Below are positions 1 to 9,269 of a stretch of 10,861 bases of DNA, piece by piece; positions within the stretch are counted from its first letter, which is position 1, and each line of letters begins with the position of its first letter. Source of the stretch: Larix sibirica (taxonomy: Eukaryota > Streptophyta > Pinopsida > Pinales > Pinaceae). The stretch spans positions 1-10,861 of the forward strand of contig NWUY0300023941.1 of NCBI GenBank assembly GCA_004151065.3, in the 5' to 3' direction. The notes under the pieces are model-generated. The model did not search any database. It worked only from the letters and a program-made list of their open reading frames with translations, and was not told where the DNA came from. Position numbers and translations under genes: made by a program.

Positions 1-174
1 CTTTGGTAGTACCCTGTGTACCCGAACACTTCTCTCTCTCCCCAAGTTGGGGCTCACCTCAACAAGGCTCTCTCTTTCTATTAGTTCTAGAAAAGAAACT
101 ATGATGTATTCTAGTTAAACATTTGTGTCGTAACTTCACACACCAGAAGGCATACATTATCATACCACTTTCGT

Positions 175-364
175 ATGATTACACAAATGAAATGGTTTTC
201 ATTGAAATCATCACATATGAGCATATACCAATACAATGAGGCTAATGAAGCATTTAACCATGAGGAATTCTTGGGTTATTTGTGCAAATCAAACTCAAAT
301 CATGCATTTGATCAAATTATGGTTGCACGACACGTCAATTCTATATGTCAAACAATTTGTTCAG
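175..364 (+). other. Exon-like open segment, unrecognised
   Basis: An ATG at 175 opens a frame that runs to a stop at 412-414. At 361-370 the frame crosses TCAGGTAAGT, a near-perfect plant 5' splice donor, with the cut after 364. A possible acceptor (CCATGCAG) ends at about 557. Splicing there would add about 14 codons before a stop. The protein, with segments such as NEANEAFNHEEF and DQIMVARHV, matches no family I know. Codon use is not distinctive, and a 63-codon open stretch can arise by chance in AT-rich DNA. It could be a relic exon or noise, and I favour noise. Confidence 0.15.
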
Positions 365-1002
365 GTAAGTCCTTAATACTCGTGCAGTCTTCATGTATGG
401 AATCAATGCATTAAATTATGTGATCTACTTGTTTCCATGCACACTTGAAAATGGTGAAATCTGAAACTATTTCACTTTCTCCGGTTGTGATGAAGTACTA
501 GAGTTAATAATCTAATTGATTAGACTAACTTGGAAAACATATTCACTTCCCATGCAGAGCATTCTCCAAATAAAACATACAAATTTAAAGATCTCTCATG
601 AGTTCTAGGAGTCTAATGAATTCAATGTTATATTGCCAAAGTGCATTCCAAGGTTCAAACATTATTGCAATCCATTCATTCCTAGTCATATATTGGTGTT
701 AATTGTTTCCCCGTCCACTGGAAGCAAAATTTCTTTCAACCACTACCCACATCAAAGAGAAATATTTAAAGAGGATAGGATCCTCCCAAATAGAGAGCTA
801 AAAGGTCATTTTCATGCCTCCTAGGTGATAATGTTCTTTATGTAATCTTATTCTCCTTTTTCTCATTAATAAAAAAAATTGGTTTCTCTTTCCACAATTA
901 AAATATGCATTTAAATAGCTATTATATTTTCTCATGAATTTGATTTATAACCTAATTGTGAAGAATTTGTATCTTTGTCTGTTTGTTTTTCATTGTGTGT
1001 AG

Positions 1003-1086
1003 AATCATAAAGGAGGTTCTAACAGGTGGACGTCCCTTCTCTTGCACCACAAACAACAATTAGTTCATGAAGGAGCTAAATCAAAG
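1003..1086 (+). other. Possible small internal exon, unrecognised
   Basis: This 84-base stretch (28 codons, open in one frame) follows a T-rich tract ending TTGTGTGTAG, which looks like a plant 3' splice site. It ends AAAG before GTTTGC, a usable but weak donor. It reads NHKGGSNRWTSLLL and onward, and I recognise no family. The pairing of a good acceptor with an in-phase donor is the only support. A second open stretch at 609-824 lies between this and the 175-364 segment and ends in TAG. It may or may not belong to the same relic. Confidence 0.12.
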
Positions 1087-1285
1087 GTTTGCTTCATTTG
1101 TTCTTCCTAATTTCAGTATCATTTTTCATATTAAGGGAAGGAAATAAATCAAATTTAACCAATCAAACTGGTACCATTTTATTTTTTGTCTACGTCAACA
1201 TCTCTAAAATATTCACTAAGTTTATTGCATACACTTGTTGCACCAAATAATATACAACAATGCCCCCCACACAATGAATGTGGGG

Positions 1286-2345
1286 GAGTGGTCAAGTTTT
1301 CAAATATTGACTTCTTGATCATATTATGGTGCAATGACTACTATGCAACTAACATTTTCAAAAATAGTGTTTTTTCACCCTCATGATGGCCATGATATGC
1401 ATGGATAAGGGAATAGTTAGCACTTTTACAATGGAGATTAATCTAACATAAATAAATAAATAAATAAACATACAATTAAACCAATGCATTATTTTTGTTT
1501 TATCTTGAGTTCCAGCTCATCATTAGACCACTTCAAGGACACATCCCCAAATGCTCCTAGGGGAAATAAATGCAAACAATACATCAAAAAAATGTGATGT
1601 CAATTGCAACGTGTGGTTTTTCTTGGGTCCAGGACCCCAAGACATTGAGCATCATGGAGTGGTTTAACTTTCCAATATTTACTTCCTGATGGGATTATGG
1701 TATAGCTACCAATATGCAATAGGCCTATTTCAAAACTATGTTTTCTTCACCTCCTAATGACCATTACATGCATAGTGATGGGTGTCATTAAAATTGTTTA
1801 GTGGAAATGAATCCAATGAATCAAAGAGATAGTCAAACCAATGCATGATTTTTTTATCTTGAGTTTCATCTTACTTGTTGAGACACTTAAGGGACACATT
1901 CCTTGAACGTTATCAAGTGGGGAATTGAAAATAGTCTATAAAAACATGTTGTTAGTTGCATCACATAATTTTTTCTAGGTCCATGGTCCCCACATAGTCA
2001 ACACAATGGAGTGGTCAAGTTTTCAAATATTGACCTCATGATCATATTATGGTGCAATGGCCACTATGTAACTCACCTATTTGAAACCTTTTGCACCCCC
2101 ATCATGCCTCTTTGAAATATTTGTTTTCTTCACCATCAAATGACCATGAGTTGTATGGAGAAGGGCATTGATAGAACTATTTAATTGAGACAAGTCTAAT
2201 GGAGCAAATGTATAGTCAAATCGATTCATAGTTTTTGTTTTATCTCAAGTTGCAACACAATTATCAAGCTACTTCAAGGGAACATGCCATGCCCTAAAAT
2301 ATCTACCAACAATATGCCTCAAAATTATGTGTTTTGAGATTATTT
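1286..2345. repeat. Three-unit diverged tandem array (about 350-370 bp period)
   Basis: The word GAGTGG starts corresponding sequence at 1286, 1657 and 2009, giving periods of 371 and 352 bp. Each unit continues in the same order: an ATATTGAC-like word, an ATTATGGT word, a CTATG/ATATGCAA stretch, TTCACC and ATGACCAT words, AACCAATGCAT or a variant, a TTTTATCTTGAG or TTATCTCAAG word, then ACTTCAAGG or a variant and a CACAT/ACATGCC word. Each unit is led in by a C-rich stretch with a GTCC or CCCC word. Units 1 and 3 match better over their first 70 bases (about nine in ten by eye) than either matches unit 2. Unit 3 carries an extra local duplication of about 30 bases near 2085-2135. A partial earlier unit may lie at about 1155-1285. 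No open frame is conserved between units, so this is noncoding repeat DNA. Confidence 0.8.
1449..1468. repeat. (TAAA)5 microsatellite
   Basis: Five uninterrupted TAAA units lie inside unit 1 of the tandem array. They are absent from the same place in units 2 and 3, so they arose after the array formed. Confidence 0.85.
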
Positions 2346-3466
2346 AGGTTGATTGTGCCTCATTTTCAAAACTTGCAACATTTCACCTTATAGGAAAAAA
2401 ATCTTCATCTTACTCAAAAATAATAAAATAAAATTTGAAATGGGTGCATTTTTTAATTTCAAAATTTGATGAATATGTCTATGATTAAGACGATGGATGT
2501 TCGGATCCAATCACGTGATGGATGGATGTATCCATAATGTGGTTATCCTACACCTACAATCATTAACACCAAATCACCTTGACTATGACTAGTACGATGG
2601 GATATCTTGTTGAATATCAACCTACAAATAATTAGAAGTGTGAAGGTTCATGTTTATAAAGGGGACGACAATGTTAACTTAAGGACAACATTGAGGGTTT
2701 GTTGCACAGGAGCTTCATTGAAGGATTAATTCATTGATAAGTGCAGTTTGTCCACTCTTTAACAAACTCATTTTTTTTATGTGTTATACACGTGAAAAGA
2801 AAATAGAGCTCTCTAATCAACTGGACATTAATGACATATGTCATTAAACTGGTGGATATTTGATCCTTATAGTCCTAAGACTGTAGACAATGACATATTA
2901 TGTATTTTTTTCCTTTGGCTAAATTTGTACACATAAAAAACCTTGATCCTTCAAGGATCTTGGTTATAACATTTTAGCTCTAAATTTATCTATGATAGAT
3001 GTTTCTCTCGCATGGATGCATTTAATGCTAAATTATTAATAATTGTTGTTGGCTCTGATGCAAGTGATACAACATTTTATCTTTATTGTTTGATGATATA
3101 ATGCCTATATTTGAATACCACGTTGTTTACTAATAATGCTTTCATGAAAGGGTATCGCACCCAAAAAGTATCATTGATTTTATTGGAAATTACACCATAT
3201 AAAAACTAGAAGACACTTTAAAAAGAGTCATATAAGGGTGAATGCTTGATTTATTCATTCCAACATGGTTTAAGAACCTTGTAGCATCTTCAACTATTTA
3301 AGTAATAAGACTCTTTAGTAGACGCCAATAACCAATCATGTCAACAATTCTATCCCTACTTACAAGAGTTTAAATACCTAAGAAACAACTATCTAAATAC
3401 AAAATATTTTCAATACATTTTACAACACCATGAATATATCATAGTGAAATCAGCTCAAAAACAACA
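2346..3466. other. AT-rich stretch without recognisable genes
   Basis: No open frame of note occurs on either strand and I recognise no element. The one structured piece is the hairpin at 2939-2965. Short runs of A and T are common, as in old transposon remains, but no terminal repeats or target duplications could be made out. Confidence 0.6.
2939..2965. repeat. 27-bp imperfect palindrome
   Basis: The arms read AACC, two mismatched bases, GATCCTT, a central C, then AAGGATC, two mismatched bases, GGTT. Eleven of thirteen pairs are complementary. It is not followed by a T run typical of a terminator, and plant nuclear genes do not use such terminators. It is most likely incidental or a trace of an inserted element. 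Confidence 0.5.
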
Positions 3467-3599
3467 CAAAAATAAACTAAAAATGCCAAGATATAGAATT
3501 ATAAGTGTAATTTATTAACACTTTATGCTTGCAAAAATAAACTAAAAATGCCAAGATATAGAATTATAAGTGTAATTTATTAACACTTTATGCTTGCAA
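3467..3599. repeat. Exact 65-bp tandem duplication (2 copies)
   Basis: Positions 3467-3531 are repeated without a single difference at 3532-3596, and the match runs three bases further. Each copy contains a small inverted repeat, AAGTGT and ACACTT separated by nine bases. With no mismatches between copies, the duplication is young compared with the other repeats here, unless the two copies reflect an assembly error. No coding frame is involved. Confidence 0.95.
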
Positions 3600-3849
3600 T
3601 AGAAAGTAACACCATGAGAAAAATGTTGCAACCATAAAAGTTGTAAATACTTTAGTCCATAAAAGTAGACAAAATGCACATGTGGATTACAACATCACAA
3701 AATAGAGGATGTTTAGGATTGGATCATATTCACGTTGGTTCTCACCCCTTTGCCACTATAGTTCAAGACCCGATATCTTATCGTTTCTCTAATGGATTAG
3801 TCTTCTTCACATAGGTGTTTCAACAAGAAGGCACTTAATGATCAATAAC

Positions 3850-4455
3850 CCATGGACCCCTATTCCCATAACCTCCATCACACTAACCCTAAACACCTAA
3901 CACCCCAACCCATTGACAAATCCTTAACCATTTTCCAACCATCAACCCACAAACCTATTAGTGATCCTCTAACACACTAAAACACTAAACTTAAATAATA
4001 CTAACTTATAACCACTAACCAATAATTGTGCACTAACCATTTACAACCCATAAATATTAATTCACAACCCCTAACCTCACCCAAATCTTAATAAGTATCC
4101 AACTAACCTCCCTAACCCTCATTGCACTAACCAATAACCCCCAACACCTAAATAGTCACTAATCGACTTAACCCAAATCCCGTAACGGGTAGCCCTAATT
4201 AACCTCTAACCCTTAATTAGTCCAAAGTTTCCCTAAACCGATACTAACATTGTTTGATGCTACGTCATAATTGCTTGATGAAACACTCACCCCTAACCCA
4301 CTAAACCATGATCCCTTAACCCTTAATCTATTGACATGTAGCCCAGTGTTATCCTTAAATACTAACAAATTGATCCATGCCCTCTATCCCTCTCATAACT
4401 ATACATTATCCCAAATAACAAACCAAGAGCATGAATTGTATTAAAGGGAAAACAT
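3850..4455. repeat. C-rich, G-poor repeat, block A
   Basis: About 600 bp are dominated by CTAACC, CCCTAA and ACCACTAACC words on the + strand with very few G residues, a strong strand asymmetry. The block aligns in order with block B (8005-8569). Shared landmarks include AACACACTAAAACACTAA at 3971 against a near copy at 8121, TACAACCCATAA against CACAACCCATAA, TTGTTTGATG against GTGTTTGATA, and AGAGCATGAA followed by a TTAAAGG and AAACAT ending. The words resemble plant telomere repeat but only a few exact CCCTAAA units occur, so this is not a telomeric tract. No coding frame is seen. The left limit is approximate. Confidence 0.75.
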
Positions 4456-5597
4456 GAAAGGTAGGACATGGAAGCAAAAGAGTGAGCAAGCAAGGGCCTC
4501 TACATCCACATGTGATTCTTTCCAACCCTAGTGATATTCATTTTATTGAAGTTGAACGAGAAAATTGGTTGAATCGGAAACTTAGTTAGATGGGTTGATA
4601 TTAATACATGACATATGTCCTTGTGGGATTGAGAGGAATAAATCAAGGGCATTTTTTCTCGAAGGACCCAGTTGTACCTATGCTATCTCTTTCGTTGAGA
4701 GGCCAATCCAAAAAAAAATTAAGTGGTTGGGAATAAAGCAAGTGCAAGGGGCCCTCTATATATTTTTCTACCTCATCGATAAAGTCAATTCAGATTGCAA
4801 GGAATTCTTGCTTGGTTGGTCAAACTTGTAAGCAATTTTGTAGCAGCGCCTGTCCCACCCCAAAACTATTATGGTAGGATTTCAATCCCTTCCTCGATAT
4901 AGAGTCAATAGGAATGGAACTGATGGTATGGTACCTTTATGGGATAACCACACAATTGTGTGTACAAATAGGCCGCTTGTGTCTTTTACTCAAAGCATGT
5001 GAACCTTGAATTTGAGGGGAGAAAATGGTAAGGGCTTGAAATCTAGTTATACTTGTCCTACCTAGATAGTAAATCCAAAGACTCATGTTATCTCACATTC
5101 CTCCCATCTACTTGCTTCGACTTGGAAATGATAGGTCACCTCTAGTGTGGTAGTTATTTTGGCTATGTATTGTTTCTTTTGGACCCACACACATATATCC
5201 TCTCCTCATTTCCTACCCATAAAGTCAGTAATGTACCCCACCCCTTTCCCTTTCTCCCTATTCCCACTACTCCCTCCCCTGATAGTTAGTGTTGCCCCAA
5301 CCATATTGTCAACCATATCCTTAGAGAAGACTACAAAAGATAGTTTGGAATTTGTTAATCTAGATATTAGGGTGGCCACAAAAAAAATTCCAACAATTTT
5401 TCAGGTTGTCTAATCACCAAGAATCCCATGACACATAATCCCTTAAGTTTGAATCTACTAGGTATTCCACAAAGATACCCCTAGAAGTAATCCTATTCAT
5501 ACTCATGATTTTGAGCTAAAGAATGAAGGTAAGTGATGATTATTTGTTGATCATGTAGAGGTGGTGGCACAATATTCTAAATACACTAGCCTTGGAC
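4456..5597. other. No recognisable gene; short chance-like open frames
   Basis: Two modest + strand frames occur at 4595-4831 (78 codons) and 5147-5413 (88 codons). The first includes ICPCGIERNKSRAFFLEG; the second is rich in proline, phenylalanine and leucine because of a C/T-rich tract at 5185-5300. Neither shows a family motif known to me, and neither has a convincing neighbouring exon. A perfect 14-bp palindrome, CACACAATTGTGTG, lies at 4949-4962. I looked for reverse transcriptase, integrase and protease motifs and for a primer-binding site, and saw none. Confidence 0.5.
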
Positions 5598-5887
5598 CAT
5601 TGAATCTATGATTCTCAATCACTATCATATGTTCAAAAGGTGATTCAATTGATTGAAGATTTGTTGCTAAATTAGTATATTATACATCTTTCATTAAACC
5701 ATAGTCACTTAATTCAACCTTAACCCTATCTCTTGGTAGTATGCTATAACAAGTGGCAGGTGTGTGTGAGCTACAAGGCTTGGTCCTTTTTCATAAGTTG
5801 GGTTGGATAATATTGTCTTGTAAACTATGGTCTAGTCCAATTTAGGTATAACATTGATTTGCTTCAATGCTTCATACCTCTCTATAG
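5598..5887 (+). repeat. Left arm of large inverted repeat (fold-back)
   Basis: The reverse complement of this arm matches 6608-6893 over about 290 bases with roughly 35 differences by eye. Exact shared runs include ACATAGTTTACAAGACAA with one change, AACTTATGAAAAAGG, GCATACTACCAAGAGATAGG, TTTAGCAACAAATCTTCAA and AATTGAATCACCTTTTGAAC. Similarity stops sharply at the outer edge, just outside CATTGAATC, and more gradually at the inner edge near 5887. Both arms carry a stop codon at the same place in the best-looking frame, so the arm is probably noncoding. It may be a transposon terminal inverted repeat or one of two oppositely inserted copies of a repeat. Confidence 0.85.
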
Positions 5888-6607
5888 CAACCAACCAAAA
5901 CTGATGAATATGTGCTTTTGTCACTCAAGATGCTTGGAATAGAGTGTCTAGTTGTTCATTGGACTTCTGGATTTCAATCTGGAGTTCATTCCTTTGTTTG
6001 AGGTTGATGATGAGGTCCACTTCCTATTGCAATTATCGCATATGAACATATAAGTCTTATGTCAATAGTTCCTTGGTCTTTACAATGTCCATAGATCAAC
6101 ATAATGGTGTTTTTAGTTGAGCTATAGTTACTAGTCATTCTTTTCTTGCCTAAGACACAATAGTGAAGCATGGAAATTTCAAGCATAGATAGAGGGTTTC
6201 TCATCACTAGCCATATCTTCTAACTCTAAATCTTGATCTTGGGACACTAGCCACATCTAGGTGAAATGATGGTATACCTCTTCAAGCTCATCCAAAAGAG
6301 CATGTTTGTTGTGATACAAGGTGTCATGTTTTGCTACTACATCTGATGTAGCTGAACTTGAAGTTGTTTCTTTCTATTGTGCATCAAAGTTGTCCTACTC
6401 TAGCTCTACCAAATGTTGACCAATATTCTCTCCTAACCAAAATTTGCATAGTAGATCATAGGAAGAAACTCAGTAAATGATTTCCAAGGAAGAGGCACAT
6501 GAATGTAAAGGCACGGTGGGGTTCATGTGAACAAGAGATAGACCACTTTGAACAAAATGCATGGCTTAACTCTATACCTCCATATCCTTTGATCATATAG
6601 AACAGCG
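5888..6607. other. Spacer of the inverted repeat; degraded, no clear gene
   Basis: About 720 bases separate the arms. The longest frame is on the minus strand at 5986-6207 (73 codons). It and the neighbouring minus-strand frames contain short plausible runs such as LDELEEVYHHF and QDQDLELEDMASDEK, broken by stops and frame changes. This could be a decayed coding region read on the minus strand, but I recognise no transposase or other family in it. A perfect 7-bp stem with a one-base loop lies at 6337-6351. Confidence 0.35.
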
Positions 6608-6893
6608 TTGAGAGGTATGAAGCATTGAAGCAACTCAATGTTGTAGCTAACTTGAACTAGAACATAGTTTACAAGACAAGAACATCCAAGCCAACTTATG
6701 AAAAAGGCCCAAGCCTTTGTATCTCACGCACACTTGATACTTGTAGCATACTACCAAGAGATAGGGTTAAGGTCAAATTAAGTGATTATGATTTAAACAT
6801 AGGACATATAATATAGAGATTTAGCAACAAATCTTCAAACAATTGAATCACCTTTTGAACATATGATAGGAATAGAGAATCATAGATTTAATG
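6608..6893 (-). repeat. Right arm of large inverted repeat (fold-back)
   Basis: This is the partner of 5598-5887 in opposite orientation. The main differences are a three-base gap near 6750 and a cluster of changes near 6795-6820. The outer end reads GATTTAATG against CATTGAATC on the left. The flanking bases (left CTTGGAC, right AACTCTC) show no target site duplication. An RNA copy of 5598-6893 would fold into a long hairpin with about 290 paired positions, a form plants often process into small RNAs. Confidence 0.85.
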
Positions 6894-7885
6894 AACTCTC
6901 TTTCTCAAGGGACAAAATGTAATGAGCAAATTGGATGATCACAAATATGAAAATTTGTGCTTCTATTTGTAGAATTTGTGGAAAATGTAAACGAATTTGT
7001 AGATGGAAACAAGTTATGACAATTTGTTCCAATTCGAGACATAAGCAAAAACAAGGGTAATCCTCTTCTATACCAATGAATGTATCTAGCATTAATCAAG
7101 ACAAGAGCCATTGACATAAGACAAGAGCAACCATTTTCTAGAGTAGATCCATTGTCTGGATCCATGACTAGAAGCGAACTAGAGAAACCCTAACCATAGC
7201 CATGACCCATTGCCTGAAAAATCAATATACTAAGGTTTGTGTTGATGTGTGTGCCCCCTGACTATCAATGGAGGAATATAACTAATCCATCCTTCCATTT
7301 ACTAAGCTATGATTCTTTAGTTAATGGAAAGAAAAAACAAGTTAGGTTTTTTTGACACCTACCTAGTGGCATTTGGTTGAATTCGATATTGGATTTGAAA
7401 TAATCATGCTCGAGTCTATTTATTTCATTGGGGGCAGGTTGCTCCTCTATAAAAAAGGGATGAAGTTCCTATATATCATCTTATTTCATGATAAATGATT
7501 TAGCCATGCTTCTGACAAACAAATAGATATTAAAGCTCCAACTCCAATCAAATAAATATGGGAGCTTGAAACATCCTAACACATCTCTTCTAGCCATGCT
7601 CCCCCCCATCCAAAAACATCTTCACAATTATGGAATGATTGAATCCTTACACAACACGCAGGGAATTTAATTGAAACTACCTTCTTATCCTATCCAGATA
7701 TGCAGGAAACGAAATCCAAGGCAAGAATATGCACAACCAATTGATCTATTCTTCCTCACTATCACATGATTAAATCCATTCTAACATTGGTCTTTAGACA
7801 CTCATTAGTTAGTGTAAGGGATTGATTACTTCCTACGAATGAGGGGATGCAATGCTTCCTACCAAGGGATTGAATGTTATCCTCT
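6894..7885. other. No recognisable gene
   Basis: Overlapping minus-strand frames at 6880-7165 and 7762-8022 (70-86 codons) match no family I know. The serine, threonine and asparagine runs in the first come from the AATTTGT repeat at 6952-7027. Small features include a 7-bp inverted repeat (AAGCTCC at 7533-7539 and GGAGCTT at 7561-7567) and a ten-base direct repeat TAGCCATGCT at 7501 and 7591. No LTR ends, primer-binding site or polypurine tract was found. Confidence 0.5.
6952..7027. repeat. AATTTGT words spaced 21 bp
   Basis: AATTTGT occurs at 6952, 6973, 6994 and 7021, with TATTTGT at 6964. The first three are exactly 21 bp apart and the next gap is 27. The sequence between the words is only weakly conserved, so this is a worn minisatellite or a chance cluster in AT-rich DNA. 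Confidence 0.4.
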
Positions 7886-7965
7886 GTTTTTTTTATAAAA
7901 AAAGGAATTATTTCCCCTAGGACATTACCTATGGCAACAATTCTATCACGTCTTGAGCTTATAAA
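7886..7965. repeat. Left copy of short repeat flanking block B
   Basis: TTTTTTATA followed by an A run, then CCCCTAGGACAT at 7914-7925, then ACCTATGGCAACA, TCTATCACG and GAGCTT. The same order recurs at 8562-8640, 673 bp downstream, with CCCCTAGGACAT exact and most of the next 40 bases similar. The two copies bracket block B in direct orientation. Confidence 0.6.
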
Positions 7966-8004
7966 CTTAGGGGGTGATCGCGACAAGAAGAAACCTATGG
8001 ATTG

Positions 8005-8569
8005 ACTGCTAACTAACCCCAATTATACTAAACCCCTAATGCCCTAACCCTTAACCCACTAACAGCTTCTTACCACCAACACACTAAGACCAAACCCAAT
8101 AGCCCATCACTAATCCTCTTAACACACCAAAACACTAAGGTTGACTAGGCTTATTTATAATCACTAACCAAATATCATTGACCGCTAACCACTAATCCAC
8201 AACCCATAATTATTGAACCTCCAACCTCTAACCTCGTCTAACCCTTAATAAATAACCAACTAATCACCCTAACCCCCATCCCACAAACCGCTAAAACTGA
8301 CTGCCTAAATAACCACTAACCCACTTACTCCAAAGCTCATTTCCCCTAACCTAATTGACGTCTAACTCCTAATTATTCTAAAATGACCTAGATGCTACCC
8401 CACTAATAGTGTTTGATACAATGCCCAATTGGTCACTGTCATACTCATCCCTAACCCTTAACCCTTAGTGACTAAACTATTGACCCATAACCTATATCCC
8501 ACTAACTCATAACTAGCCATTTTCCCAAATGACAAATAGAGAGCATGAAGTGTTTTAAAGGAAAAACAT
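8005..8569. repeat. C-rich, G-poor repeat, block B
   Basis: This is the second copy of the repeat at 3850-4455, in the same orientation, with the offset drifting from about 4150 to 4114 bp because of small indels. It is diverged but clearly collinear. Its TAACCC words are denser than in block A, for example near 8042-8057 and 8449-8464. The right end matches block A through the AGAGCATGAA word and the AAACAT ending, and the two copies differ beyond that. No coding frame is seen on the + strand. Confidence 0.75.
8033..8057 (-). other. Predicted G-quadruplex motif on the minus strand
   Basis: Four C tracts (8033-8036, 8042-8044, 8048-8050, 8055-8057) are separated by 5, 3 and 4 bases. On the minus strand this satisfies the usual pattern of four runs of at least three G with loops of 1-7. 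It is the only place in the two C-rich blocks where I could find four tracts that close together; 8449-8464 has three. Confidence 0.55.
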
Positions 8570-8640
8570 TTTTTATATGAAAAAATCCCCTAGGACATCA
8601 CCTTTGGCGACACTCTTATCTTATCATTTTAAGCTTGGGA
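8562..8640. repeat. Right copy of short repeat flanking block B
   Basis: Partner of 7886-7965: an A/T run with TTTTATATGA, then CCCCTAGGACAT at 8587-8598, then ACCTTTGGCGACA, CTTATCTTATC and AAGCTT. A faint further match (TTTGCCACTATAG and ATATCTTATCGTTT, about 3748-3787) lies just upstream of block A. That third copy is uncertain. Confidence 0.55.
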
Positions 8641-9269
8641 CTTCAGGGATGAGCCTAAGCTATCACTTGTAATTAGAGATATTTAGTGAGGGTCACTCCT
8701 TGCCACCTTCTTAGCTAGTTGTATACTTTGAGGGGGGTTAATGCTCGCTTCCAATACCTTTATCAAAATGTGCATTAGCAATGGCCTTTAGAAGATTGCC
8801 ACTAATTTAGTTGCCAAAAGCTAGCATAGGCACCAATTCTTTAATGTTATTCTCCAATAGTACCAATGCCAACAATCTATAAAAGACAATCACCTATATT
8901 ATTATTGGTGACAATCAACTTTGGCATGTCATAAGTATGACCATCACCAATGACTATTTGGTGTAGGGTGTTTTGGCATCAAGTTCATGCCTTGGTAGCA
9001 CCTTAGTCACTTTATTATTGTGTGGTTACTTTAGATATTGTCAAGTTACTTTAGCCAATATTTGGCCTAGGGCATGTAAAATTTAGATTTAAACAACAAT
9101 AAAAGGACTGGAATGAAACATTATTTCTTCATTGATAATATAGTTATTATATAATATTAAAAAAAACATCATAATATTAAAGTTCTTAGATTTAAAAGGA
9201 AGCTAAATCAAATTAATGGCCCTTTATTCACAAAACCACCTGCATAACAATGGTGAGTGTAAGTTGGAA
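8641..9269. other. No recognisable gene; AT-rich upstream flank of the LINE
   Basis: No useful open frame occurs. Short inverted repeats cluster here, for example CACCAA/TTGGTG near 8954-8972 and GCCAA TAT TTGGC at 9054-9066. ATAATATTAA occurs twice, at 9151 and 9171. The target site duplication of the LINE should lie at the right end of this stretch, but its partner would be beyond the window, so it cannot be identified. Confidence 0.5.

Noticed and set aside
40-52. CCCCAAGTTGGGG palindrome at the left edge
   Set aside because: A 6-bp stem with a one-base loop and nothing recognisable around it is too little to support an element end.
1264-1286. CCCCCAC/GTGGGGG inverted repeat as a terminator or regulatory hairpin
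   Set aside because: It is the lead-in of tandem unit 1 and the stem is not kept in units 2 and 3, so it is probably incidental.
1286-2345. CRISPR-like array
   Set aside because: There are only three long, diverged units with no short identical repeats and no regular unique spacers, and the DNA is plant nuclear.
3850-4455. Telomeric or interstitial telomere tract
   Set aside because: The CTAACC-like words suggest it, but exact plant CCCTAAA units are rare and not in tandem, and the block aligns with block B as a complex sequence.
4595-4831. 78-codon + strand frame as a gene
   Set aside because: It begins and ends without supporting signals and I recognise no motif; its length is expected by chance in a window this size.
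4949-4962. Perfect palindrome CACACAATTGTGTG as an operator
   Set aside because: It resembles a bacterial operator half-site pattern, but the window is plant nuclear DNA and no gene lies next to it.
6905-7165. Minus-strand 86-codon frame as a gene
   Set aside because: No family motif is seen, the Ser/Thr/Asn runs come from the AATTTGT repeat, and an overlapping frame is equally long.
3850-8569. LTR retrotransposon with blocks A and B as LTRs
   Set aside because: I found no primer-binding site, polypurine tract, TG...CA ends or any gag, protease, reverse transcriptase or integrase motif between them, and the blocks are too diverged to judge their ends by eye.
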